From positions 248,001 to 312,000 of the forward strand of contig JAGTXZ010000011.1 in assembly GCA_018398575.1 (NCBI GenBank): a stretch of DNA of 64,000 nucleotides, given 5' to 3'. The position numbers were made by a program, and so were the translations under genes. The notes beneath the pieces are model-generated. The model worked only from the letters and a program-made list of their open reading frames with translations. It searched no databases and was not told the origin of the DNA. The stretch comes from Ampelomyces quisqualis (Eukaryota > Ascomycota > Dothideomycetes > Pleosporales > Phaeosphaeriaceae). The stretch's first letter is position 1; the number at the start of each line of letters is the position of its first letter. Shown here piece by piece: positions 11,134 to 21,723 of the stretch.

Positions 11134-11480
11134 ACTAAATCCGGATATAAGGCGTCTGATGGACATGCGGCGAAAGTCGGGCGTCGATTGTATCCTCCTC
11201 GCACCGAGTGCCGAGTGAACTAGCGCAGAAGCTACGTACAAAAGCACAATATGTTGTGCTGCACGGCATAGACTTTGGTAGGACACCACGACAAAAGAAG
11301 TTTTACGCTGCGGTCGTCAAGTACCCGTACTCCAGAAGCCGAGAGCGCAGAGATCCTCTTGTACTCGGTACAAGCAAATCGAGTCTCGGAGCTTGTGCGA
11401 TACCATTCCATGTCATATTTATCTGCGCAGTATCTAACAATGTACAGTTATAATTACAGTGGAACCAGATTTACAAACGT

Positions 11481-14270
11481 TCAATTCGTCTTGGTGCCAC
11501 CACCACACCAACACCTTCCTTCACCTTCCTTTTCTACATGTACAACAACCTCCATGCCTCTATCTTTGAGAAACTGTACGGAACGAACACGGACGTCTTC
11601 AAGATCTGCGGCGCGGGAAGCAATAATGTGGATCACACCCAGGACGCGTTGTTTGTGAGGAGCATGGGAGTGCTCATGGTCACGGTCGTGGCCGTGCGAA
11701 TGATCATGTGAATGATCATGTGAGTGATCGTGATCATGCGAGTGAGAGGCTTGGTCGAAAGAGTGCTTGTGTGTGTGGTCGTGGGCATTGCCATGATCGT
11801 GGCTATGATTGGGCTTGTGCGCGCAGCCGTGATCTTTGGCATGGGCCTCTGCGTGCGCTGCGCCCTCGTCTTCGAGCCAGAACTTTGGTACCGTGTATCC
11901 AACTACACCACTGAGCGTGCCGAGCTCGCCCAAAGTGTTTCTCACGCCATACTCGAGATCGTTTGGTAAGCTAAGCATCAACCTTGCTCCACTACTCTTG
12001 ACGAGTGGAATCGCGGAAAGGAAAATGAGTACTGCGATGATGCACGAGGCGATCGGATCCCAGCCCGACCAGCCATAGTACTTTGTCAGCAGAGTTGAGA
12101 TGATGACCGCCACGGACCCAAGAGCATCAGCGAGAATGTGCAAGAAGATGCCCTGCATGTTTTCGTTGTCATGGGAATGGCTGTGTCCATGGCCGTGATC
12201 GTGTCCTTCGTGACCATGATCGTGCGAGTGCCCGTGGCCATGATGAGCATGCCCAAACGCTGTGAGACCGACAATATTGACGAGGAAGCCAAGAATACTG
12301 ACGATGAGCAGCTCATTCAGTCGGTGCAATTCGTGTCCTTCCCACAGTCGCTCAAAGGCATCGAAAATAATCTCGATGCTGACGAGCAAAAGGAATACAC
12401 CATTGGCGAACCCAGACAATGTGTCAATCTTGCCATAGCCATATGGAAAGCGAGCATTTGGACGCCACTTGCTCATGACTGCAGCCGCCAAGCCTACAGC
12501 GAGACCAGCACAATCAAACAACATGTGAATGCTGTCGGTGAGCAGACCTAGAGAACCGCTGACGAAACCGTAGAAGAATTGGACAAGCATGAAAGCGAGA
12601 TTGAGGCTGCATGGGTCAGTAAGATGACACAGATGTGGCTCACGGAGCAGTGTACTTACACTCCAAAGTAGGCGATTCGTCGAGAGTCTTTCTCAGTCAG
12701 AACGCTATGCACAATTGAGCCCGGCGTGGCCCGCGCAATAAGAAAGGCTGACAGTCTCGAGTGATTGCCATGAAGATGATGGTCTTGTCGATGGTCACGC
12801 TTGTGGCTGTGCCCAGAGTGCGTGTGTGAGTGACCATGTGCATGCGCTACAGGAATTGCAGCCACTCCCGTGTCGTATATAGTGACTACAACCAGTCCCG
12901 TACAGACCAACGGAAAGGCGACCCAGAGGTGATTCGAAGTCGAAAACTTTTCCCAAGTATGCACAGCCGCAACGAGGAAGCAACCTAGCGCTAGACCAAT
13001 GCGCCTCTGGCTTCGCAGTGCGGCTGGGAGCGAAAAGTAAAGAAGCGCCGTGGCTGATGCAATAGAGAGTAGAGAAAAAGCTATCGTGTGGCGAGAAAGA
13101 GAGGGATACGAGGAAGATGCTAGAGAGTACAGAATCGCAACGACTGCTAGACTGAACCCTGATAGAATGCTAAGAAGAGTGTCCTCGGACGAGCTGATGA
13201 GCGGCGAAGAAGGCTTCGGCAACGATGCTCTGCCTAACCCTGGTGTGACATACGAGGCTTGGCCTTGGCTTCCCATGACCAGCGACCATCCAGCAGTCGG
13301 CAGAGGTGGGGGAACCAGGAGAATTGAAGTCAGGAGAGAGCCATAGCCCAGTAGGGGGTGTGTTGCACTGCCAAGCGTGAGGCTGTCGACTAGCATAGCA
13401 AGGAGAAACGCCCCGCAGGTCGCTTTTCGCGTTCTCAGTGTTCGTCGAATGTCGTCCCATGGCACATGCTTTCCTGGCTTGCGATCCAGAGCCCCGAGTC
13501 CCGCCGCGACGGCAATCAGCAGAGCCAGAGCTACTCGGGCGCCCCCCAGCTGCATCGACGCGTAGAAGGGCAGCAGTACGCTGAGCACGTTGGAGGCGAT
13601 GCGCGTCGGGACATTGCTGACGTCGAAGGTGCCCGGCGATGCCTCCGCTTTCCGCCTGTCCAGAGGCTGTAGGCTGGAGCTGACCTTGGCTACGACGCCC
13701 ACAAATATCAACGTCGCCGAGGAGAGCGAGAGCGCGTGTAGCAGCTGGGAGTGATTTGCGTCGGTCGCGGGGGCGCGCTCTGCCACGGCTTCGGCGAGCG
13801 TCGATGGCAGCCTTGGTGTGGGTCCGACGATGCCTGGGTAGGCGAGCGAGGCGAAGAGGTAGGGGAGGGGTATGAGCAGCGCGGTGAGGGCTTCTGGTAG
13901 TTGTAGCCAAGACCTGTCTCGCTTTAGCAATCGCGTTGCCGCGCCCGACGGGGACGACTTGCGGTGAGGGCGCTGGCAGCCCCGGCCCCGACTCCTGGAT
14001 GGGCGACACGGGCGAAAAGCCGTACTTGGCGGCCGTTGCATTGTTGTTGTGGCGGGGGGGAGACTTCGCAGTCACCAGCGGCCGCAGGGCCCACGCCGCA
14101 TCGTTGGAACACGAGCGCTGGTGTGCGTGGCCGCTGTACTCGGCACTCGGCGAGCGCACCGCGCCATGCAATTGCCCGTTCGCGCTCATCTCGGCGGGTG
14201 TGCTTGTGTGCCTGGAGAACGGCGAGTGCTGTGACGTGGGCGCAACGGGCAGCGCGTAGGTAGACGCCAT
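11481..14270 (-). CDS. MSC2: MSC2-type cation diffusion facilitator (zinc transporter)
   Basis: Three exons: 14270-14026, 13913-12660 and 12606-11481, with introns of 112 and 53 nt. The protein is 874 aa starting MASTYALPV. The first intron is inferred. The reading frame changes there, and a GTACGG donor with a GCTAAAG branch site and CAG acceptor restores it. The middle exon encodes many hydrophobic segments, and the last encodes the CDF core. The core has the two zinc-site motifs HMLFD and HILAD (H-x3-D) and His-rich loops such as GHAHHGHGHSHDHGH, plus a second long His/Asp-rich stretch. Yeast Msc2 pairs with Zrg17 to bring zinc into the ER, and that is the expected role. The extra N-terminal helices fit MSC2 rather than the shorter vacuolar Zrc1 type. 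It is divergent from ALG1 with a 270-bp gap. Confidence 0.88.
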
Positions 14271-14540
14271 CAGCTGGGCACCACCGGTCGGGCGCGCGTC
14301 GTCGTGTCTTGGCTCAGTCGGTTGGCGTGCCTCTGTTCGGTGTACGGAGTGCAACGGAGTACAAGACAATGTATATACAATAGGTGGTGCCGGCAAGGCG
14401 AGAGGGGAGGGCGTACCCTCGGCTGCGCGGCTCTGATAGCGCCGTTGCCCTAAACCCGTTGTGGAGTGTGACGCACGCGGCGGCACCTGACAGCGTGACT
14501 GCGCGCTCCACCACCATCACGCCTGGCCTTTGCCTCCGCC
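14271..14540. promoter_or_regulatory. Shared divergent promoter region of MSC2 and ALG1
   Basis: 270 bp separate the two ATGs, which point away from each other, so both promoters and 5' UTRs must fit here. TATA-like TGTATATACAATA occurs near 14369-14381. No specific operator could be assigned. Confidence 0.5.
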
Positions 14541-16064
14541 ATGGGTGTTGACATGCATGTTGAGCCCGTGTTCAGCGGCGCCGGCTCATCCGTTGCATTG
14601 AACAGTGCAGTTGCCATCGTCACGCTCATCACCATTCTCGCCATCACTCTGCCCACGCGAGTCGACAGAGCCCAACTGGCCCTCAGGTACATCGACGACC
14701 ATGGCAACGAACTCAAGAAAATTCCGAGGGACCAAAAGGGGCCCATGAAAACCAAGACGGGAGACTCGGTGCAGATAGTTGTGTTGGGCGACATTGGTCG
14801 GTCACCACGCATGCAGTACCATGCGCTGAGCATCGCCAGACTGGGTGGAGAAGTGTCCTTGATCGGATACCGAGGTATACCCACCATGCATTGGGACAGC
14901 TTTAGACGCTAAGCCCTCGCAGAATCAGAGATACATCCAGACATCCTTTCGAGTCCATGGATCAACATCTTTCCTCTCGAGGCACCGCCGGCATTTCTCA
15001 GCTCAAGCAGCAAGTTGCTGTTCCCCATCTTGGCGCCGTTGAAAGCACTATGGCAGGCATTGTCCCTCTACCATGCACTAGGCTATCGCAGCGGCCCTTG
15101 CCGGAGCATAATGGTTCAGAACCCTCCGTCCATCCCCACCCTCGCCATAGCCAGCTTGGTGTGCTTTCTCCGCAAGTCTCGGCTAGTCATCGACTGGCAC
15201 AACTTTGGCTACTCGATTCTAGCCCTCAAATTGGGCGCCTCACACCGGCTTGTCAACATCTCGGAGTCCTACGAAAGGTTCTTCGCTAAGACTGCAACAC
15301 ATCATATCACCGTTACCAATGCCATGGCACGCGTGCTTCGTGATGACTATGGTGTGGCCGCAGATGCACTACATGATAGACCAGCCTCGCTTTTCAAACC
15401 CATCAGCGCCACCGAGCGAACGGACTTCCTGTCTCGACTGCCGGAAACAGCACAGTATGCCGAGCATCTCACCTCTGCGTCCAAGACACCCCGAAAGCTC
15501 ATTGTAAGCTCCACTTCATGGACCACAGACGAAGACTTCTCGATACTGCTTGATGCGCTGAGCGCATATTCTGCGGAAGCAACAAAAAATACTTACCTGC
15601 CCAAGATCGTGGCCATCATCACTGGAAAAGGCCCGCAAAAGGAGAAATACCTCGAGCAAATCCGCAATCTCAATGAAGAGAATAAGTTACAGAATGTAGA
15701 CATTCTGACAGCCTGGCTCACTCTTGAAGACTACGCTCTACTGCTCGCGTCCGCAGATCTCGGTGTGTCGTTGCATACTTCATCATCCGGCGTCGATTTG
15801 CCCATGAAAGTAGTTGACATGTTTGGCGCTGGTCTGCCCGTGGTCGGATGGGGCAAGTTTGAAGCATGGCCTGAACTAGTCAAGGAAGACGTCAACGGCA
15901 AGGGCTTCGACAGCTCGCAGCAACTGGCAAAACAGCTGACTGAGCTTTTTGGCAACAACGATAAGTTGTTGAAACAGCTGAAGGAAGGTGCTTTAAAAGA
16001 GAGTGAGTTCAGGTGGGACGATGAATGGAAGAAAGTGGGACCGAAGTTATTCGATGGGCGGTGA
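14541..16064 (+). CDS. ALG1: ALG1, GDP-mannose:GlcNAc2-PP-dolichol beta-1,4-mannosyltransferase
   Basis: Two exons, 14541-14874 and 14923-16064, around a 48-nt intron (GTATAC donor, GCTAAG branch, CAG acceptor). The protein is 491 aa. The splice gives GYRE-SEIHPDILSSPWINI. Visible family features are an N-terminal membrane anchor (residues about 15-38), VVLGDIGRSPRMQYHALSIA, VQNPPSIPTLAIA, the RLVIDWHNFGYSIL segment and the C-terminal nucleotide-sugar region GVSLHTSSSGVDLPMKVVDM followed by FGAGLPVVGW. This GT33 enzyme adds the first mannose to the lipid-linked oligosaccharide on the cytosolic face of the ER in N-glycosylation. All expected motifs are present. Length is slightly above the yeast protein. 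Confidence 0.95.
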
Positions 16065-16155
16065 TGCATGGTAGCATCAAGTACGACTAGAGACACGTGG
16101 GAGACTAAAACGTACCCATGCCTTCCGCCGCTCGCACCACGACAACATTCACAAT

Positions 16156-16602
16156 CTAAACAGTCTTACCGTCCCACTCATCCTTCCCATGCTCCACCTC
16201 GCCATCAACTTCAACCCATTCCTCCTCCCACCCATCCTTCCCATGCTCCACCTCGCCATCAATTTCAACCCATTCCTCCTCCCCTCCCTCCCACCCAACC
16301 ACCTCCCAATCCACAAACTCCCCCTCCCCCTCCCCAAACTCCTCCTCCCACCCCCTCCCCTCTTCCTCCCACTCCCTCGCCTGCTCCTCCATCTCCCTCC
16401 ACCTCGCCCACAGTCCCTGCATCTCCTCATCTTTTTCCCGCCACTCCCGTGCTTTTTGCTCTTGCCCTTGCTCTTCCTCTTGCTCTTCCTCCTGCCCTTG
16501 CCCTTGCACTTCCTCCTGTACATGACTCTCCGCCTCCCGGTCCAAAAGACCCAGCGGCGTGAGCTGCAGCGCGGGAATCTGCGGGGTGGGAATGTGCGCC
16601 AT
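16156..16602 (-). CDS. Small acidic, Glu/Trp-rich repeat protein, hypothetical
   Basis: 148 codons from ATG 16602, starting MAHIPTPQIPALQLTPLGLL. The rest is extremely rich in Glu, Gln and Trp (for example ARWREMEEQAREWEEEGRGW) and likely helical. Near the C-terminus an 18-residue block (EEEWVEIDGEVEHGKDGW) is repeated almost exactly. The frame is open upstream of the ATG back to 16647, so a spliced 5' exon is possible. No function is recognised. The opposite strand is also open and Pro/Leu-rich, as expected for such composition, so strand choice rests on the more protein-like N-terminus and the ATG. Confidence 0.45.
   Translation of the reverse strand: MAHIPTPQIPALQLTPLGLLDREAESHVQEEVQGQGQEEEQEEEQGQEQKAREWREKDEEMQGLWARWREMEEQAREWEEEGRGWEEEFGEGEGEFVDWEVVGWEGGEEEWVEIDGEVEHGKDGWEEEWVEVDGEVEHGKDEWDGKTV
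16173..16280. repeat. 54-bp tandem duplication
   Basis: Two adjacent units of 54 bp containing CATCCTTCCCATGCTCCACC, differing at a few bases. They encode the duplicated 18-residue acidic block of the minus-strand ORF. Confidence 0.8.
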
Positions 16603-17312
16603 TGCGAGCGCGTTTGGTCGGGCTGCGCGGATAGTGATGGCGCTGTTTTATTGGTTGTTTGGGTCGGGTGGGAATGTGTGCTTTGGGATGGCGTGTTCGT
16701 CGGGTGGGTTTGGGATATTACGCACGGTTGTTGCGGGATGGGTATGTGTGCGACGGTTGGGTGAATGGTTTGGGTGTGTGAGGATTCGTGGGCGGGATGA
16801 AGGGTGGAGCAGAGAGAGGAGGGTTTTTATACGGCGGGTGGTAGGGGACCATGGGTACGCCATGGATGTATACTTGGGACTGCATGCTTTCCGTGGTTGA
16901 TCGCCGGCCGGCATGTCGAATCACATGGCGCACTACCATGGGTTTGCAAAATGACTCGGTAGATTATTATACTGTGATGGTATCTTTATGCGCCCTAGTG
17001 CGCTTTACGCCGTTTCCGAATGGCCCCGTGCTGATTGAATGCTGCCAAGGGGAGGAGGGTATATGAAGACAACTAATGCTCCAAACGCTATGCTGTGAAA
17101 ATAGAAAATGCCACTGGAATCGCTGTGCCTAGGAAACAAGTGGTACGTGGTGTGCGTGTCGAGAAACTGGTGCACTAGTACAAAAGGGTCCATTTGACAG
17201 AACCATGGATCGGTAGGCGACGGGTGTTTTGGTGTGCATTGCAAAGGTGAACCAATTCGCAGGGGTAGGACCAAAGTATCGTGCAAGGAAATTCCACAAA
17301 GGGGCGCGCATT
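16603..17312. other. Intergenic region, no supported gene
   Basis: 710 bp. The part next to 16602 is G/T-rich on the plus strand and would be the promoter of the small acidic ORF. The part next to 17313 would be the 3' UTR of the patatin-like gene. No motif-bearing frame was found. Confidence 0.45.
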
Positions 17313-19334
17313 TCATGTTTGTGCTGATGTAACGACTCCCGACTTCAACATGTTGCCGCGAGACCCTCTTGTGCGCCCTGCAGCCTCTGGAGTGAGCATC
17401 GCGTCCTCGGACCTGAGTTCTCCGGTCAACCACTGGCCCATATGCGTCTGCCATCGTTTGAGGTTGTCTGCCTTGGTGGCCTCGCGCAGCCTGCGATGGC
17501 GTACTAAGCGTTCAGCCACTTGTTGCAGGACCATCTTGGGCGGCTGGTACTCTTTGTGGCCTCCCGGACTCTCCAAGTGGGATCTTGTAAGGTAGTTTTG
17601 CGTAGCCTCTTCCATCCTGCAAAGTGTCTTGCCGCCGTTGACAACTTCTTTTATGCCAGTCTCAGGATGGGTCCATAGGCCCTTCTCCCAATTGTCAAGC
17701 TTCAGATCGTGAAGGCCTTTGTCGACATTCAAGCGCTTGTACCATCGATGCTCGCCTCTGGCAATAATCCGCATGTTGGTATGTTGTTTTTCTCCTTCCG
17801 TATACTTGATCAAGACATTTTTGAAAACGGCAAACTTTTCGCTCCATTTCTGCAAGAGTTTGACTTTGCCAAGTGGACCTGGCCATACAGCAGCAAAACC
17901 GTCGTTCTCTGTATTTGGACGGCCGGTACCTATTGAAAGAAGCAGCCCAGGCTCGTGTTCGTCACCATGCATAGAACCATGTTCGCTGTATGCTGCAAAC
18001 GAGGGGTTGTTTTCACGGATGCCACCATCCTTGAAGCCCATTCGCTCATTTCTGACGTCTGCCACCAACATGTCGAAGTAAAATGGTGCAGCAGATGTTG
18101 CTCTAGTGACTTGCCATATTTTCAGCTTGTCTGCACCTTCGTTGTAGGTGATGGCCCATGGTGGAAATGTCTCCTGACTATATGTGTGGTTGTAGGAACG
18201 GAGGAGGTAGGCCTCACCTATTTGGCCGGAGTGTGTTGCAGTAAGACAGATTCTAGACACACAGTTAGCAATTTACATGCAGTCTACGTGCCCTGATTGC
18301 TGTCTGAAAGCACCATCTACGACTACATGGAGTACGCTGGAGGCTTCAATGCTTCATTAAAGGACGACCGTCGGGCGTATGGGGTAGCTTGCATATCCCC
18401 AAGCTCTTATCAACGGGCAAAAATAGCTGACGGATGCGTTGCGGGGCAGATACAGCTGACCAAAATACACTCAAAAAACTTACGATTGGCATATTCTCTC
18501 CGTTGGCTTCATCGCGCTCGATTTGCCAGCACTCGACCAAGTAGATGAGTCTGGAACAGATGCATTGAGATCTGGCTCATCTTCGTCCTCTGGGTGCCAT
18601 GGATACCAGTCCTTACCATCGCAATGTTCGTGCTGTTTGCAATACTGCGCCACGATATCTTGGACGGCTTTTTCGAGAGGCTTGTGGTGGTACTTTGTGG
18701 CCAGGGGCAGAAGGTTCCTCCGGTGGCCAAAGAGCTCATGGCCGACACGTCGGTAGATCTCGAGGCACTGCGGGACAGTCATGCGAAGACGAGCAAGCAT
18801 GACTGATATCAGTCCGCCCGTGCTTGTGCCGTACATGTAGTCGAAGTAGTGACACGGGAGCAGCTCGTTCTCGTCAAAGTCCTGCCGTGTGCTTCCGGCT
18901 ACGGAGCCCTCCTCCTTTTGAAGACGTCGTTCGCATTCGGAGATTTCGTGCATGAGTTGCTTGAGGATGAGCAGGCTTGAGTAGCCTCGAATACCGCCGC
19001 CATCTGGTGGACAATAGTTAGCATGATTTCGATTTTCCTCCACCAACCAGCGATTGCGTGTACGGCGGGGAAGCCGTGGCACGTGCAGGCCCGTGATTGC
19101 GCGTGTGTTGGATCGTAGCCAGGTGAAGGTACCTAGCGTCAGGATCAGATCCTCCCAGCAGTTCTCCTCGTTGACGTGCATCTTCCACGTCTCCCCGGTC
19201 TTGTCCTGCGCAGTCGCCGACGTTCCCGTGGTCATGATACTCAGCGGCCGTGAGTTGGGCGACGACTCGATCTGGGGAGGTTGTAGCATCTTGTCGGCCG
19301 GCGCGTTAGCTTGTGAAGTACGGCGGGTGTGCAT
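17313..19334 (-). CDS. Patatin-like phospholipase
   Basis: Three exons: 19334-19133, 19003-18484 and 18252-17313, with introns of 129 and 231 nt. The protein is 553 aa from the first ATG (others at 19289 and 19235). Splicing of the first intron joins ILTL to DGGGIRGYSSLLIL, giving the canonical oxyanion-hole motif at residue 68. An unspliced reading also stays open but lacks the normal lead-in. The nucleophile elbow is YGTSTGG (Ser128). The dyad partner is Asp316 in FKDGGIRENNP. The second junction yields RICQS-ICLTATHSG. Patatins are Ser-Asp acyl hydrolases that release fatty acids from phospholipids or neutral lipids. No signal peptide or membrane span is seen, so it is probably cytosolic. 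The C-terminal ~200 residues are not recognised as another domain. Confidence 0.9.
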
Positions 19335-20462
19335 GCGTGCTGCCGCAAGTTTGATGGGAAACCAGGGCGCAGCGGATGTTTGCAGGACTGCGGGACTGCA
19401 GGACTACGGGGAAGATGGATGGCCTGGTGGTAAATAAGGCTGCAAAGAGCCTCATGACACTGCGGCGCGGAACGCGGGAGTGGCTGACACTCTGGTACCT
19501 TTCGGGGGACTTTGTACCTACCCCTGTTACCCGCTTGGATCGACCGGACGTGCAAGGCTTGATGCTGCGCCTGCGCCTCTTCGCTTCGAGAACAGATTCG
19601 GCAGCGCAGGCGCCCGCTGTATACATAGCCCCTGTCCAATACGGCCACTTTTTCTACCAGGCGGCCGAGGCTATCAGGAGAACAAGATATGTGTAGCTGT
19701 GGACAAGTGACGGGATCACCCCCTGCCCTGGACGATCATCTCCACCAGGGCGAGTTCGGCATTGCCTGGGCCAGAAGGAATTTCGGACAGCCTCGGGACC
19801 AAACTGCACATTTCTGCGCGTCTCAAGAGAAGAGACATGGATGCGGGGATTGCTCCAGTACGGCAGCTTGAGCAAACGGCGAGCCCAAGTGACGTCTGCG
19901 TGTGATGGGCGTGACAGCAGGGGGAGGTGTGTATCCAGGGTGTTGGTTCCAGGGCGGGGGGGGGCGGGGGGGGGTCAAGGTGGGAGCGCAGAGTCAGGTG
20001 GGGGGCGTGTCTGCCATGGCATCAGGTGACAATGATAGTCGCTCCCAGGTTGCGAACGCGGACAGTCCCGATGCGGCCATGGCACCCGGGCTGCACTCTG
20101 CGAGTGTCGGTGATACGTACCCAGTGCTGTCACTGCTGTCACTGCTGGTAGGAATGTTTGCTCGGTGCTGCTGCATCACAGCCAATCAGCCGCGCGGCCA
20201 GCACCGCCACAGCGCCCACCAATCACCACGGCGGCTGGTGACGCAGCGCCGACGACCCAGAACCTGCTTCCCTCTGCTTCGACTCACTTCACCCCCCTCA
20301 CGCGCCGCCGCCCTACAAACTCGCTGCGTGCCCTGACCACCGCTTGTAGAACCGCAAACGCCGCAGCAAACCGACACCGCAACCGTCGTCTGCTCCTTCT
20401 CGACCAAGCCCCGTCTTCGCGGCCGCACGTCTCAGCCTCACTTCTCTCCCATCGCCGTCTGC
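19335..20462. other. Divergent intergenic region, no supported gene
   Basis: 1.13 kb between the starts of the patatin-like gene and the unknown gene at 20463, so it holds both promoters. A G-run block at 19953-19974 could form a G-quadruplex. Open frames are short or motif-free. Confidence 0.5.
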
Positions 20463-21298
20463 ATGTCAGACGACAGCATGACGCTCAAATCCATGTCGAC
20501 GTCCGGCACCGCGTCAAGCAAGGCTAGCAGCCTCTTCGACCTGGACGAGCACGGCAGCAAGTCTATTCTGGTCTACAGGTATCGTTCAGGCGCAAAGGGC
20601 CTGGAGGTCCGGACCGAACACGAGCTCTGCGCAGAGCTCGACCAAGGTACGTTGCCGTCGAGCCCTGACTATTCACACACCAACACAAGCTTCCGCCAGA
20701 CCCCAATCTGCCCTTCATGCGCGTCACCAGGAAAGCCATCCCTCGCGGCAACAGCCGGCTAGACATATTGGGCGAGGATCTCATGCTCCCCGACGAGCGC
20801 GCAAAGTACGCTGAGAAGCCTACGCTCAAGGTCTCGGTCGCCAACGTTGGGCTGCCCAAGCTGGCCAAGTGGAAACACATGATCCTGGGCAGCTACGAAG
20901 ATCTCTACATCGTATCGAAATCCCCAACGCAGACGCCGGATTCGAGCAAGAACAACAGCCCGGAGTCGTCGCAGCACGTCAGCCCAGCCACAACGTTCCC
21001 TTCGGATGCTTTGCATCCCTTGCGGAATCCCGATGCATAGGCGGCGGCTGAGGCTGAGGGCGTGCTGTTCGATGACATGTCTCACGTCCCTCGCGTCCAC
21101 CAGCAACACACCGTCACGGCGCCCTCGCAACAAGCTCATCAGCAGCCGTCCATGGTCGCAGTATGCCCCTCTGCTCGCGCTTCTTGCCGAGTGTGTTGTC
21201 TTTCCTTGTGAATATACGTCTCATAGCGCCACTATACGATACCCCACGAGCATCGCTCGCAAGCATGGCGCTGGATGGAGTTTTTGAGTCTGGTCTAG
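20463..21298 (+). CDS. Uncharacterised 217-aa protein, four exons
   Basis: Exons 20463-20646, 20700-20977, 21041-21160 and 21227-21298, with introns of 53, 63 and 66 nt. The first junction (CTC-GAC-CAA-G plus AC-CCC) gives AELDQ-DPNLPFMRVTRKAIP. The second intron is inferred. An in-frame TAG at 21038-21040 is followed in the same frame by protein-like AEGVLFDDMSHVPRVHQQH, and TAG can serve as the acceptor of a CAC|GTCAGC donor. The third junction adds RHYTIPHEHRSQAWRWMEFL, then a stop. The N-terminus is Ser/Thr-rich and the middle is a compact conserved-looking block (about residues 35-135). I do not recognise the family. If the second intron is wrong, the protein ends at residue 174. It lies 425 bp upstream of VTC4 on the same strand. 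Confidence 0.7.
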
Positions 21299-21723
21299 GT
21301 ATCCGGGTACATAGCCTCTGGAGTACTTGGTCCCCGTGAGGGCTTGCATGTCATTGCTCTTGTCTTGGAGTGTCTGTAGCCTCAATACAATGGATTTTCC
21401 AAAGCAGCTCAACCCGTCACGATGGACATGCGGCAGAAGCGGTCGAGGTAGATGATGAACATGTGACTTTGCGCTCTGCCGCCGTTGTCCCCCGCACGTG
21501 GGCGCCTCGGCCCTTCTCAATGGCGACGTCTGACCATGGATAGCCAGTCCAAGCTCCACCACTAGTTGACCACACTTTGCGCTGCAGCAGCGCCAGCGGG
21601 CGGCTTCATCCACAGGCCCACTCTCTATTTCTGGGTGTGTGTAGTCCTCCCATTCTTTCGCGCCTCCATTGTAAACCTTCTTCCTTCTTTTTGCACATGT
21701 TTCCAGCTGCTATCTAGCCCGGC
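21299..21723. promoter_or_regulatory. Intergenic region carrying the VTC4 promoter
   Basis: 425 bp between the stop of the unknown gene and the VTC4 ATG. A pyrimidine-rich stretch (CTTCTTCCTTCTTTTTGC, 21679-21696) precedes the start codon. A specific phosphate-responsive site (CACGTG/CACGTT type) could not be assigned with confidence, though GCACGTGGG occurs at 21495-21503. Confidence 0.4.

Larger units (their letters stand above)
9003..11480. other. Gene-poor intergenic region
   Basis: About 2.5 kb between the start of the peroxygenase-like gene and the 3' end of the zinc-transporter gene. It contains the 248-bp inverted-repeat element at 10886-11133, a poly-G run near 10694-10707 and two marginal ATG-started frames on the minus strand (9697-9990 and 10582-10851). 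No recognisable gene. Confidence 0.5.

Noticed and set aside
13170..14486. 438-codon minus-strand frame as a separate gene
   Set aside because: Its first part is the true MSC2 N-terminus from 14270; after about 14,026 it is out of phase with the conserved membrane region and becomes Arg-rich shadow sequence.
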